A stretch of 64,000 nt of DNA from assembly GCF_027307225.1 (NCBI RefSeq), contig NZ_DAHUXJ010000086.1:29493-93492 (forward strand), read 5' to 3'. A program made the translations under genes and the position numbers. Positions 15,641 to 24,162 of the stretch are shown here, piece by piece; position 1 is the first letter of the stretch, and each line of letters starts with the position of its first letter. The DNA comes from Bradyrhizobium sp. Lineage in GTDB: Bacteria; Pseudomonadota; Alphaproteobacteria; Rhizobiales; Xanthobacteraceae. The notes under the pieces are model-generated. The model made no database searches. It had not been told where the DNA came from and saw nothing but the letters and a program-made list of their open reading frames with translations.

Positions 15641-17557
15641 TCAAATATTAGCAGCCAGATCAATGACTTCGTCAAACAGGACGCCGGTCTCCAGCAACAT
15701 GCGCTCGACCGTCTCGGCCGCTTCGGCTATCGCCTGGCCGGAGGTATCGATGACAAGCTCGCATTGGGCCGGTGGCTCATAGTCGTTGGTAATGCCGGTG
15801 AATGCCGGCAAATTGCCCGCTCGCGCCTTGGCATAGTGGCCCTTCGGATCGCGGCTTTCGCAGACCTCGGCCGGCGTCGCGACGTGAATTTCGCGAAACG
15901 CGGTGTCGGCGATCCGGCGCGCAGCGTCGCGGTCCTCGCGCGAGGGCGAGACGGCGGCGACGATCGCGATGTGCCCATTGCGGGCGAGATGGGTGGCAAC
16001 CTCGGCGAGCCGTCGGATATTCTCGCTGCGGTCCTGTGCCGAGAAGCCGAGGTCGCGGTTGAGGCTGGCGCGCACGGTATCGCCATCCAGCAGAATCGGC
16101 GAGCCGCCGCGGTCGAACAGTCGCCGCTCCAGCGCGCGCGCCAGCGTCGATTTTCCGGAAGCCGGCAGGCCTGTCAGCCAGACCACCGCGCCGTGGTGGC
16201 GATAGCGGGCCGAGCGCTCGTCCGGCCTGAGAGCCGATTCCACCGGCACGATATCGACCGGCACCGCGCGCTGTCCGGCATCCACCGACAGCACCAGTCC
16301 GCCGCCAGCGATGCGGCCGTTGACCTCGATCACGAGGCGGCCGGTCCGTGGATTGTCGGCATAGGCGTCGGCGGCGACCGGTTGCGCCAGCGCGATATCG
16401 ATCTCGCCGACATGGTTGCGCGCAATCGAGGTGTTCTCGACGCTCGACAACGCGCCGGGATCGACCGCCTTGTCGATCGCCACGACGCTTGCGCGGCTTT
16501 CGCGCGTGTTCAGCCGCACCAGGATCTGGTCGCCTTTGCCAAGCGGCTTGTCGTGCAGCCAGAAGATGCGCGCATGAATTCGCCGTGTGTCGCGCGGGGC
16601 CGATGCGGTGTGCGCGATGACATCGCCTCGCTCGAGGAACAGTTCACGATCGAGCGTGATGCCGACCGAGCGGCCCGCGGTCTGGACGCCTTTGACGGGC
16701 GTCACCGGCCAGCTTTCGACGGTCTTGATCTTGGCGATCTTTCCCGCCGGCATGATGACGATCTCGTCGCCGCTCGCCAGCCGCCCGGATTCAATCCGTC
16801 CCGCCACGATGCGGCGGTCGTCGAATTTGTAGATCGCCTGGACAGGCAGCCGCAGCGCCAGTTGTTCCGGCGGCTGGGCGGGCTGAAGCGCGTCGAGCGC
16901 CTCGACCACGGTGGGCCCGCGATACCAGCGGATTCGCGGCGACAATGTCGCTACGCCATCGCCGTCGCGCGCGGAGATCGGGATGACCGCAAGCGGTGTG
17001 ACGCCAAGGCCGGTCAGATGCGCGGAAATCTCGTCGCGGATCTCACCAAACCGTGCCTCGCTGAAATCGACCCGGTCCATCTTGTTGACGACGACGGCGA
17101 CCTGTTTGACGCCGAGAAGATGCAGGAGGTAGCCGTGGCGCCGGGTCTGGTCGCGCACGCCTTCCAGCGCATCGATGATCAGGACCGCGCCGTCTGCCTG
17201 CGAGGCACCGGTGATCATGTTGCGCAGGAATTCGGCGTGGCCGGGGGCATCGATCAGCACCACATCGCGCGAGCGCGTGCGGAAGCGGATCTGCGTGGTG
17301 TCGATGGTGATGCCCTGGTCGCGCTCGGTTTGCAATGCGTCGAGCAGGAACGACCATTCGAACGGCATGCCGCGCCGCGCGCTGACTTCCTTCAGCATCT
17401 CGAGCTTGCCGTCCGGCAGGCTGCCGGTTTCGTGCAGCAGCCTTCCGACCAGCGTCGACTTGCCATGATCGACATGGCCGACAATGACGATGCGCACCTG
17501 CGCACGGGTGATGCTGTTCGGAAGCGTCGACAACTCGGCAAGGGCGGGCATATTCAT
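15641..17557 (-). CDS. cysNC: CysN/CysC bifunctional sulfate adenylyltransferase subunit 1 / APS kinase
   Basis: 638 residues. Residues 1-440 form the CysN GTPase with G1 GHVDHGKST (27-35), DAPGHAEF and NKMD, followed by EF-Tu-like beta barrels. From about 455 a CysC domain carries the P-loop GLPASGKST and the APS-kinase blocks LLDGDTVRASLNRDLGFS and DRSENIRR. With CysD it makes APS using GTP hydrolysis, and the kinase then makes PAPS. The ATG at 17557 lies 20 bases after the cysD stop. The reading frame stays open upstream inside cysD, but that part overlaps cysD coding and was rejected. Confidence 0.95.
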   Translation of the reverse strand: MNMPALAELSTLPNSITRAQVRIVIVGHVDHGKSTLVGRLLHETGSLPDGKLEMLKEVSARRGMPFEWSFLLDALQTERDQGITIDTTQIRFRTRSRDVVLIDAPGHAEFLRNMITGASQADGAVLIIDALEGVRDQTRRHGYLLHLLGVKQVAVVVNKMDRVDFSEARFGEIRDEISAHLTGLGVTPLAVIPISARDGDGVATLSPRIRWYRGPTVVEALDALQPAQPPEQLALRLPVQAIYKFDDRRIVAGRIESGRLASGDEIVIMPAGKIAKIKTVESWPVTPVKGVQTAGRSVGITLDRELFLERGDVIAHTASAPRDTRRIHARIFWLHDKPLGKGDQILVRLNTRESRASVVAIDKAVDPGALSSVENTSIARNHVGEIDIALAQPVAADAYADNPRTGRLVIEVNGRIAGGGLVLSVDAGQRAVPVDIVPVESALRPDERSARYRHHGAVVWLTGLPASGKSTLARALERRLFDRGGSPILLDGDTVRASLNRDLGFSAQDRSENIRRLAEVATHLARNGHIAIVAAVSPSREDRDAARRIADTAFREIHVATPAEVCESRDPKGHYAKARAGNLPAFTGITNDYEPPAQCELVIDTSGQAIAEAAETVERMLLETGVLFDEVIDLAANI

Positions 17558-17577
17558 GGCAAATCCAGCGTAAGATT

Positions 17578-18483
17578 CTACAGATAGCCGGCGACGCGCA
17601 GCCGCTCGAAGGCGTCCTCGGTCTCGTGGTCGAGCGAGCGGCCCGCGCGCTCCGGCACCTTGGTGCTTTCGAGTTCGAGCAGGATTTCCTCGATGCTCGA
17701 CGCAGTCGAAGCCACCGGAAAGGTGATGTCGGCATCGCCGAGCGAGCGATAGCGCTTGCCGCCTTTGGCGAGATAAAGCGGAATGATCGGAATGTTTTCG
17801 CGCTTCGTGTAGGCCCAGATATCGGCCTCGGTCCACTGCAGGATGGGATGGATGCGCAAGTGTGCGCCCGGCGGCGGCGAGGCGTTGAACTGGTCCCAGA
17901 ATTCCGGCGGCTGGTCGCGCACGTCCCATCCGCCTTCAGTGCCGCGCGGCGAAAACACGCGCTCCTTGGCGCGCGTCGCTTCCTCGTCGCGGCGAATGCC
18001 GGCGATCAATCCATCGAAGCCATACTTGGCGAGCGCAAGCTTGAGGCCTTCGGTCTTGCGGGCGGCTGATCGCGCTGCCGGCGGCAGCGTCGGATCGACG
18101 GCATCGATCGGCGGGCAGGGCTCGATTTTAAGATCAAGTCCCCATTCCTTGCCGTAGATGTCGCGGAAGGCGTACATCTCCGGAAACTTCTTGCCGGTAT
18201 CGACGTGGAGCGCTGGAAACGGCACGCGGCCGAAGAACGCCTTCCGTGCAAGCCAGATCATCACGTTTGAATCTTTACCGAGCGACCACAGCAGCGCGAG
18301 CTTCTTCAGCCGTGCAAAAGCCTCACGGAAGATGTAGATGCTCTGCGCTTCGAGCGCGTCGAGGTGATCCATGGAGGGCGCCAGAGCCGGCTTTTGGCTC
18401 GAATTTTGCGTGAGCGAGAGGGCGTTGGCCGGGAGCTCGCGATGCACCCTGTTTTGCACGTAACTGTCTTCGAGAAGATGCAT
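17578..18483 (-). CDS. cysD: Sulfate adenylyltransferase subunit 2
   Basis: 301 residues of the PAPS-reductase/CysD N-type ATP pyrophosphatase family. The PP-loop appears as LLWSLGKDSNVMIWLARKAF (cf. SIGKDSSVM in E. coli CysD). Also seen are HVDTGKKFPEMYAFRD, the GIRRDEEATRAKERVFS block, and the C-terminal FPVASTASSIEEILLELE. It supplies the ATP-binding half of ATP sulfurylase. First gene of the leftward operon; cysNC follows by 20 bases. Homologues often begin at the internal ATG (MDHLDALEAQS), so the first 37 residues are uncertain. Confidence 0.94.
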   Translation of the reverse strand: MHLLEDSYVQNRVHRELPANALSLTQNSSQKPALAPSMDHLDALEAQSIYIFREAFARLKKLALLWSLGKDSNVMIWLARKAFFGRVPFPALHVDTGKKFPEMYAFRDIYGKEWGLDLKIEPCPPIDAVDPTLPPAARSAARKTEGLKLALAKYGFDGLIAGIRRDEEATRAKERVFSPRGTEGGWDVRDQPPEFWDQFNASPPPGAHLRIHPILQWTEADIWAYTKRENIPIIPLYLAKGGKRYRSLGDADITFPVASTASSIEEILLELESTKVPERAGRSLDHETEDAFERLRVAGYL

Positions 18484-18626
18484 CTACGAACCCTTGGCCT
18501 TACGAAGTGAAAATTCTATAGTGGCGTTGCTCAAGAGAAGAAAAAATCTTCTCTTTGCGAGCCGTAGATGACACATATATAGAAAATAATTCCAGTCAAC
18601 CGGGAAGTTCCGGAAGCGGGCACAGC
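18484..18626. promoter_or_regulatory. Divergent control region of the sulfur assimilation genes
   Basis: 143 bases between the starts of cysD and cysG. An 8-base inverted repeat AGAGAAGA (18534-18541) / TCTTCTCT (18547-18554), separated by five A residues, sits in its middle and could be a regulator site for both operons. AT-rich tracts (ATATATAGAAAATAATT) lie on the cysG side. The regulator is not encoded nearby. Confidence 0.5.
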
Positions 18627-20063
18627 ATGCGATTTCTGCCGGTCTTTCTCGATGTGCAACGCGGCGTGGTTTTGCTCGCAGGCGCGGGCGACCTGGCGCG
18701 CGCCAAGCTGCGTGTGCTGGCGTCTGCCGGCGCGCAAGTTCGCTGGTACACGACCGATGGCAACCATGACCTCGGCGGTCTTGGCGCGGACGAGGCCGCG
18801 CGGGTTGAACTCGCGGCGGGTGATCCGCTGACCGCCGAATTGAGCGGCGTTGTGGCTATCGTTTGCGCCGGCGCGGGCGATACGGGTGCGGCGTTGTCGT
18901 CGCGGGCCCAGGCTTTGGGGCTGCCCGTCAACGTAATGGACGATCTCGAACATTCCACTTTCATTTTTCCGGCGATCGTCGATCGCGGCGATGTCGTGGT
19001 CGCGGTCGGCACCGGTGGCACTTCGCCGGTGGTGGCGCGCCGCGTGCGCGAGCGTATCGAAGCGCTGCTGCCTGCCCGTCTCGGTGAACTCGCTTCCTTC
19101 GTTGGCCGCTGGCGCAAGGCGATCCATGATGTGATTCCGGAGTTCGGGCTGCGCCGCCGATTCTGGGAGCGCGTCGTCGACGGCCCGATCGGCGCGCTTG
19201 TTCTTTCCGGACGCGCGGACGAGGCGGAAAGCGCGCTGAAGAATATTAGCGATGCGTCTGCGTTCACCGGCCGTCTGGCGTCGGGTGACGCGGCGGGAAG
19301 CGTGACGCTGGTTGGTGCTGGTCCCGGCGACCCCGATCTGCTCACCGTCAAGGCGCTGCGGGCGCTGCAGGATGCAGACGTCATTTTCTACGACGAACTG
19401 GTCAACCCGGAAATTCTCGACCGTGCCCGCCGCGATGCAGGCCGTATCCCGGTAGGCCGGCGCGTCGGCAAACCGGGAATTGGCCAGGACGCCATCAACC
19501 AGCTTCTGATCGAAGCGGCGCGCGCAGGTAAGCGCGCGGTGCGGCTGAAGGGCGGCGACTCTTTCATCTTCGGCCGCGGCGGCGAGGAGGTCGAGGCACT
19601 GCGCCAGGCGAACGTCGCCTATTCGGTCATTCCAGGAATCACCGCCGGTCTTGGCGCTGCCGCGCAATTCGAAGTGCCGCTCACCTTCCGTCACGAAGCG
19701 CTGCGCGTCACCTTCCTGACCGCGCACAAGGCCAGCGACGCCGAGATGGTTGATTGGTCGACCTTAACCGATGTCGCGATGACCATCGTGGTCTATATGG
19801 GCATGACAGCGGCGCCGTCGGTGCGCGCTGGACTGCTGGCCGCCGGACGCTCGCCGCAGACCCCGGTCGGGGTGTTCGCGCGCGCCACCCGCAGCGACGC
19901 CGCGGCCGCGATCGGCACCCTTGATGAATTGCCAGGCCTCATCGAAAAGGTCGTCGGCGGTCCCGCCATCCTCATCATCGGCGACGTGGTTGCGCATTCG
20001 GCGCCCGCACGTCGTCAACAACTCACCCAACTTGCCTCCTTTTTTCAGGTTGCCGCCGAATGA
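18627..20063 (+). CDS. cysG: Siroheme synthase (precorrin-2 dehydrogenase/ferrochelatase plus uroporphyrinogen methyltransferase)
   Basis: 478 residues in two parts. The first (about 1-210) is a Rossmann dehydrogenase/ferrochelatase domain (LLAGAGDLARAKLRVLASAG, FIFPAIVDRGDVVVAVGTGG). The second (about 225-470) is the SAM-dependent uroporphyrinogen III methyltransferase (VTLVGAGPGDPDLLTVKA, VRLKGGDSFIFGRGGEE, VIPGITAG). It makes the siroheme required by the sulfite reductase encoded two genes downstream. The ATG at 18627 follows CCGGAAGCGGG; the upstream in-frame extension is unlike the family. Stop overlaps the next start (ATGA). Confidence 0.95.
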   Translation: MRFLPVFLDVQRGVVLLAGAGDLARAKLRVLASAGAQVRWYTTDGNHDLGGLGADEAARVELAAGDPLTAELSGVVAIVCAGAGDTGAALSSRAQALGLPVNVMDDLEHSTFIFPAIVDRGDVVVAVGTGGTSPVVARRVRERIEALLPARLGELASFVGRWRKAIHDVIPEFGLRRRFWERVVDGPIGALVLSGRADEAESALKNISDASAFTGRLASGDAAGSVTLVGAGPGDPDLLTVKALRALQDADVIFYDELVNPEILDRARRDAGRIPVGRRVGKPGIGQDAINQLLIEAARAGKRAVRLKGGDSFIFGRGGEEVEALRQANVAYSVIPGITAGLGAAAQFEVPLTFRHEALRVTFLTAHKASDAEMVDWSTLTDVAMTIVVYMGMTAAPSVRAGLLAAGRSPQTPVGVFARATRSDAAAAIGTLDELPGLIEKVVGGPAILIIGDVVAHSAPARRQQLTQLASFFQVAAE

Positions 20064-20377
20064 CATCTCCGCTTGAACAAAAAATCCGGATCACCGGACC
20101 CTCGATGGTCACCGCCAACCGCACTGCTGACGGCGCGGTGATTTATCGCAACGCTGCCCAAGGCTGGTCGACCGACCTGTCGGATGCCGCGATCGTGCGT
20201 AACGTCGACGAGGCGCGGGCGTTGCTGGCCGAGGCGGTCGCCGACGACGTCGGTGCGGTCGGGCCCTATATCGCACCCGTCAGCGTCAAGGACGGCGAGA
20301 CCGTCAAGCCCGGCAATTTGCGCGAACATATCCGGCAGAGCGGCCTCACCATCGATCTGCTTCCGGTTTCGGCATAG
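20060..20377 (+). CDS. DUF2849 protein, sulfite reductase partner
   Basis: 105 residues matching DUF2849 (MVTANRTADGAVIYRNAAQ, WSTDLSDAAIVRN, and VGPYIAPVSV). The gene overlaps cysG by four bases and precedes cysI by 12, a conserved placement in alphaproteobacteria. No catalytic motif is visible. The context suggests an accessory role for the siroheme sulfite reductase, such as electron input or assembly, in a system that lacks the flavoprotein subunit CysJ. Confidence 0.85.
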   Translation: MTSPLEQKIRITGPSMVTANRTADGAVIYRNAAQGWSTDLSDAAIVRNVDEARALLAEAVADDVGAVGPYIAPVSVKDGETVKPGNLREHIRQSGLTIDLLPVSA

Positions 20378-20389
20378 GACCCGTCTGTC

Positions 20390-22045
20390 ATGTACGCGTA
20401 TGACGAACTCGACCGAACGCTGCTCAACGAACGTGTTGAGGAGTTTCGCGACCAGGTGAAGCGGCGCCTGTCGGGCGAACTCACCGAGGACGAATTCAAG
20501 ATGCTGCGGTTGCAGAACGGCGTCTATCTGCAATTGCACGCCTATATGTTCCGCGTTGCGATTCCCTACGGCACCCTGTCCTCAAAGCAGTTGCGGGGCC
20601 TGGCGCATGTGGCGCGAACCTACGACCGCGGGTACGGCCACTTCACCACGCGGCAGAACATCCAGTACAACTGGATCAAGCTCGCCGAACTGCCGGATGC
20701 GCTCGCCTCTCTTGCCGAAGTCGGCATTCATTCGATGCAGACCTCGGGCAACAACACGCGCAACGTCACGTCCGATCAGTGGGCGGGCGTGGCGCCGGGC
20801 GAGATCGAGGATCCTCGCATCTGGTCGGAATTGCTGCGGCAATATACGACGTTGCATCCCGAGTTCTCGTTCCTGCCGCGCAAGTTCAAGTTTGCGATCA
20901 CGGCTTCGGCACACGACCGCGCCGCGATCAAGATTCACGATATCGGGCTGCGCCTGCATCGCAATGCGCAAGGCGAGATCGGATTCGAGGTTCTGGTCGG
21001 CGGCGGATTGGGCCGCACGCCGTTCATTGCCAAGACGATCAGGCCGTTCGTCCACGGCCGCGATCTGCTCAGCTACGTCGAGGCGATCCTGCGCGTCTAC
21101 AATCAATACGGGCGACGCGACAACATCTACAAGGCGCGCATCAAGATCCTGGTGCACGAGCTTGGTGTCGAGAAATTCGCCGCCGAAGTCGAGGAAGAAT
21201 GGCGCGCGATGGGCGAGAGTGCGCTGACGCTGGACGATGGCGTCATCGAGGAAATCCGCTCGCGTTTCAGTTATCCGGCTTATGAGAAACTGCCGCACAT
21301 GCCGGAAGAGCTGAAGAAGGCCGCGCAGGTTCCGCCGTTCGAGCGCTGGCGGCGCAATTCCGTGTTCACGCACAAAGTGCAGGGCTATTCGATCGTAACG
21401 ATATCGCTCAAGCCGGTGGGCGCGCCACCCGGCGATGCCACGGCCGAGCAAATGGACGCATTGGCCGACCTTGCCGACAAATACTCGTTCGGCGAGATTC
21501 GTGTTGGCCATGAGCAGAATCTGGCGCTGCCCCATGTCGCCAAACGCGACCTGCCGGCCTTGTGGAAGGCGCTGGACAAGCTCGGGCTGGCGACGCCGAA
21601 CGTCAACCTCGTCTCCGACATCATCGCCTGTCCGGGCCTGGATTACTGCTCGCTGGCGAATGCGCGCTCGATTCCGATTGCGCAGGAACTGACGCGCCGT
21701 TTCGCCAATCCCGACACTGCCGAGCTGATCGGCCGGCTGCACATCAACATTTCCGGCTGCATCAATGCCTGCGGCCATCATCACGTCGGCCATATCGGCA
21801 TCCTTGGCGTCGAGAAGAACGGCGAGGAATTTTATCAGATCACGATCGGCGGCCGTGCCGACGAGCATGCCGAACTCGGCATGCTGATTGGTCCCGCGGT
21901 GCCTTACGGCGAAGTCGCCGACGTGGTCGAGGACATTGTCGAAGCTTATCTCGCGCTGCGCGAACGCCCCGACGAGCTTTTTGTCGATACGGTGAAACGG
22001 CTCGGCGTCGAACCTTTCAAGGAGCGGGTCTATGCCACTCGTTAA
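20390..22045 (+). CDS. cysI: Siroheme/4Fe-4S sulfite (nitrite) reductase hemoprotein
   Basis: 551 residues of the nitrite/sulfite reductase family. The coupled cluster and siroheme ligands are intact: Cys414 and Cys420 (CPGLDYC, CX5C) and Cys457 and Cys461 (CINAC, CX3C). The RGYGHFTTRQNIQ block supplies anion-binding residues. It reduces sulfite to sulfide with six electrons. The surrounding cys genes favour sulfite over nitrite as substrate. No cysJ is nearby, so ferredoxin or a DUF partner probably delivers electrons. Its last 14 bases overlap the DUF934 gene. Confidence 0.93.
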   Translation: MYAYDELDRTLLNERVEEFRDQVKRRLSGELTEDEFKMLRLQNGVYLQLHAYMFRVAIPYGTLSSKQLRGLAHVARTYDRGYGHFTTRQNIQYNWIKLAELPDALASLAEVGIHSMQTSGNNTRNVTSDQWAGVAPGEIEDPRIWSELLRQYTTLHPEFSFLPRKFKFAITASAHDRAAIKIHDIGLRLHRNAQGEIGFEVLVGGGLGRTPFIAKTIRPFVHGRDLLSYVEAILRVYNQYGRRDNIYKARIKILVHELGVEKFAAEVEEEWRAMGESALTLDDGVIEEIRSRFSYPAYEKLPHMPEELKKAAQVPPFERWRRNSVFTHKVQGYSIVTISLKPVGAPPGDATAEQMDALADLADKYSFGEIRVGHEQNLALPHVAKRDLPALWKALDKLGLATPNVNLVSDIIACPGLDYCSLANARSIPIAQELTRRFANPDTAELIGRLHINISGCINACGHHHVGHIGILGVEKNGEEFYQITIGGRADEHAELGMLIGPAVPYGEVADVVEDIVEAYLALRERPDELFVDTVKRLGVEPFKERVYATR

Positions 22046-22544
22046 GAACGGAAAAACCGCAACTGACATCTTTGTCCATGTCGCTGACGGTGCGCAATTG
22101 CCGGGCGACGGTGCCGTCCTGGTTTCGGCCGCGCGGTTTCTCGAGGACCCGGAAGGGATGTTGAAGCGCGCCGGCAAACTCGGCGTTATCTGGCCGAACA
22201 ATCGCGACGTCGACGATCTCGTGCCCTATCTCGACCGGCTTGCGGTGGTCGCGCTGGTATTTCCGACTTTCCGCGATGGCCGTGCCTACAGCCAGGCCCG
22301 CCTCCTGCGCGAGCGCTATGGCTATGACGGCGAGTTGCGCGCCACTGGACAGGTGCTGCGCGACCAGTTCATGTTCATGCTGCGCGCGGGCTTTGACGCG
22401 CTCGAAGCCAAAAAGCAAAGCGACGTCGAGGCGTTCGCGCTCACATCGAAGCGTTACTCGGTATTCTATCAGCCGACCGGCGACGGCAGGCTCACCGCGC
22501 TGCACCGGCGGATGCAGCAGCGTCACTCGGAGAGCGCGCGCTAA
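22032..22544 (+). CDS. DUF934 family protein
   Basis: 170 residues with the DUF934 core (LPGDGAVLVSAARFL, LGVIWPNNRDVDDLVPYLDR, FPTFRDGRAYSQARLLRERY, DQFMFMLRAGFDA). It overlaps cysI by 14 bases and cysH by one, so the three are translationally coupled. DUF934 genes are found almost only in assimilatory sulfite reductase operons. The role is probably accessory to CysI; no cofactor motif is visible. Confidence 0.88.
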   Translation: MPLVKNGKTATDIFVHVADGAQLPGDGAVLVSAARFLEDPEGMLKRAGKLGVIWPNNRDVDDLVPYLDRLAVVALVFPTFRDGRAYSQARLLRERYGYDGELRATGQVLRDQFMFMLRAGFDALEAKKQSDVEAFALTSKRYSVFYQPTGDGRLTALHRRMQQRHSESAR

Positions 22545-23284
22545 TGGCGATGACGGTGAGTGAGCTTGCGGAGCCCATCATGGACGAGACTGCGGCGGCA
22601 AAAAAGGCCGCGACGCTCGACGAGGCGCTGCATCGCGCGACCCCCTCGGAAGTGATTGAGGGCGCGCTCCGCATCGTCGGCCGCGAGCGCCTGGCGGTGG
22701 TATCCTCGTTCGGCACGGAATCGGCGGCGCTCCTTAAGGTCATGGCCGATGTCGACCCGGCGATCCCCGTGATCTTTCTCGACACCGGGTGGCTGTTCGA
22801 GGAGACGCTCGCCTATCGCGATACGCTGATTGAAAAGCTCGGCTTACGCGACGTCCGTTCAATCAAGCCGCTGGAAGAAACCTTGCATCGCGAGGATCCG
22901 GACAAAGAACTATGGTTTTCCGATCCCGATGCATGCTGCCGGATTCGCAAAGTAGAACCGCTGCAGCGCGCGCTGGCGCCGTTCGATGCCTGGATCAGCG
23001 GCCGCAAGCGTTTTCAGGGCGGCCTGCGCGCGGCCATGCCGATGGTCGAGGCCGATGGCGTCAGGCTCAAATTCAATCCGTTTGCCACGATCTCGCCGGC
23101 TGAGATCGAGGCGATCTACGCTGGGGCGAAGCTGCCGCCGCATCCGCTGGTGGCTTCCGGCTTCCGATCCATGGGGTGCATGCCCTGCACCAGCCGGACG
23201 CTGCCGGGCGAGGACGGCCGCGATGGGCGCTGGCGTGGCAGGTCCAAGACCGAATGCGGGATCCATACCGTCACGACGGGCTGA
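22544..23284 (+). CDS. cysH: Assimilatory APS (phosphoadenylylsulfate) reductase
   Basis: 246 residues. SSFGTESAALLKV and FLDTGWLFEETL form the nucleotide-binding PP-loop region. The catalytic Cys lies in TECGIH (Cys238). Two further Cys pairs, CC at 131-132 and GCMPC (212, 215), are the 4Fe-4S ligands that distinguish APS reductases from the cluster-less PAPS reductases of enterics. It forms sulfite for CysI. The start overlaps the DUF934 stop (TAATGG). A weak GC hairpin at 23359-23377 follows the stop. Confidence 0.94.
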   Translation: MAMTVSELAEPIMDETAAAKKAATLDEALHRATPSEVIEGALRIVGRERLAVVSSFGTESAALLKVMADVDPAIPVIFLDTGWLFEETLAYRDTLIEKLGLRDVRSIKPLEETLHREDPDKELWFSDPDACCRIRKVEPLQRALAPFDAWISGRKRFQGGLRAAMPMVEADGVRLKFNPFATISPAEIEAIYAGAKLPPHPLVASGFRSMGCMPCTSRTLPGEDGRDGRWRGRSKTECGIHTVTTG

Positions 23285-23396
23285 AGCTCGCATTGCAGCC
23301 CAGCTAACCGCAAAAAGGCCGCGCCGTTCACCTTTCAGCCACGGTTGGCATGCAACAACCCCCGAAACCTTTGGGGGATTCTTAAGAGAATGCGCG

Positions 23397-23567
23397 TGCC
23401 AGCGCCCACTTTCCGAAGTTCTTGTTATACCTCAGCACCCACCTTCCACGAACTTCGGAAAGTTATGGGCTCTGGCATATCTGTGATCCCGGTGCCGCTT
23501 TCCCATTTGAAGTTCCTGGACGGAATTCGCCGCTTGTTCTGCAGCAACTTCAAATGGACGGCACCGG
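23397..23567. repeat. Diverged bipartite palindromic element overlapping a lipoprotein start
   Basis: Module A 23397-23477: TGCCAGCGCCCA facing TGGGCTCTGGCA, inner arms TTTCCGAAGTTC and GAACTTCGGAAA. Module B 23489-23567: CCGGTGCCG facing CGGCACCGG, inner arms CATTTGAAGTT and AACTTCAAATG. The boundary CTAGs have become CCAG/CTGG and CCGG, yet still pair. The right arm of A holds the ATG at 23465 and all of B lies inside the gene's 5' coding region. Confidence 0.85.
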
Positions 23568-24094
23568 CCGCGGTGATCGGATTATTGGTGCTTGGCGGCT
23601 GCGCATCGGAGGCTCCGGTGGAGCAGCCGAGCATGTATCTCAACATGACCGAACCCGGTGCGAAGCTCGACGCCGAGGCCGCAGCGACGATGATTTCGCT
23701 CTATCGCAAGAACAACGGCGTCGGCGCCGTCGTCATCGATCCCGAGTTGATGAGGATCGCGGAAGCCCAGTCCGACGCCATGGCAAGCCGCAACAAGCTT
23801 GATCATGACGTCAAGGCACCGTTGCCGAAACGCCTGCAAGCGGCCGGATATCCCTCGACGCTTGCGGTCGAAAATGTGTCAGCCGGTTACCATACGCTGG
23901 CCGAGGCTTTTTCGGGTTGGCGGGATTCGCCGCCGCACCGGGCCAATATGCTGCAAAACGGTGTCACAAAGATGGGCATCGCGGCGAGCTATGCTCCGAA
24001 TACCAAATACAAGGTGTTCTGGACGCTCATCCTTGCAACCACTGAGCCGCGCGAACAGGTTGGCATACCAATTCCTACCCGCCGCGCCAATTGA
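23465..24094 (+). CDS. CAP/SCP-domain lipoprotein
   Basis: 209 residues from this start. The N-terminal 45 residues are encoded by a palindromic element; then comes a lipoprotein signal WTAPAAVIGLLVLGGCAS with the lipobox Cys. A CAP (SCP-like) domain follows from about residue 65 (LYRKNNGVGAVVIDPELMRIAEAQSDAM, given as YRKNNGVGAVVIDPEL and RIAEAQSDAM, then NKLDHD, GWRDSPPHRANMLQ). CAP proteins are extracytoplasmic; bacterial ones are mostly uncharacterised. GGAAAG before the ATG comes from the repeat stem. The true start could lie later within module B. Confidence 0.78.
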   Translation: MGSGISVIPVPLSHLKFLDGIRRLFCSNFKWTAPAAVIGLLVLGGCASEAPVEQPSMYLNMTEPGAKLDAEAAATMISLYRKNNGVGAVVIDPELMRIAEAQSDAMASRNKLDHDVKAPLPKRLQAAGYPSTLAVENVSAGYHTLAEAFSGWRDSPPHRANMLQNGVTKMGIAASYAPNTKYKVFWTLILATTEPREQVGIPIPTRRAN

Positions 24095-24140
24095 CGCGGT
24101 CGCGAACTGACGGTACGCCGCAGTTCTCCGGATGACCCAA

Positions 24141-24162
24141 TGGAGTGGATTTGACATTCGCT
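24141..24162 (+). repeat. Solo arm of a B module at the patatin start
   Basis: TGGAGTGGATTTGACATTCG matches one arm of the B module at 43647 but no partner arm follows. The GTG used as start of the patatin gene lies inside it. Confidence 0.7.

Noticed and set aside
14290..15651. Long plus-strand open frame opposite glcB (453 codons)
   Set aside because: It mirrors the GC-rich codon pattern of malate synthase, has no recognisable domain and no ribosome site; similar shadow frames occur opposite cysNC (15764-17587), the SGNH/transglycosylase genes (31103-33067) and the EAL gene (35723-37342).
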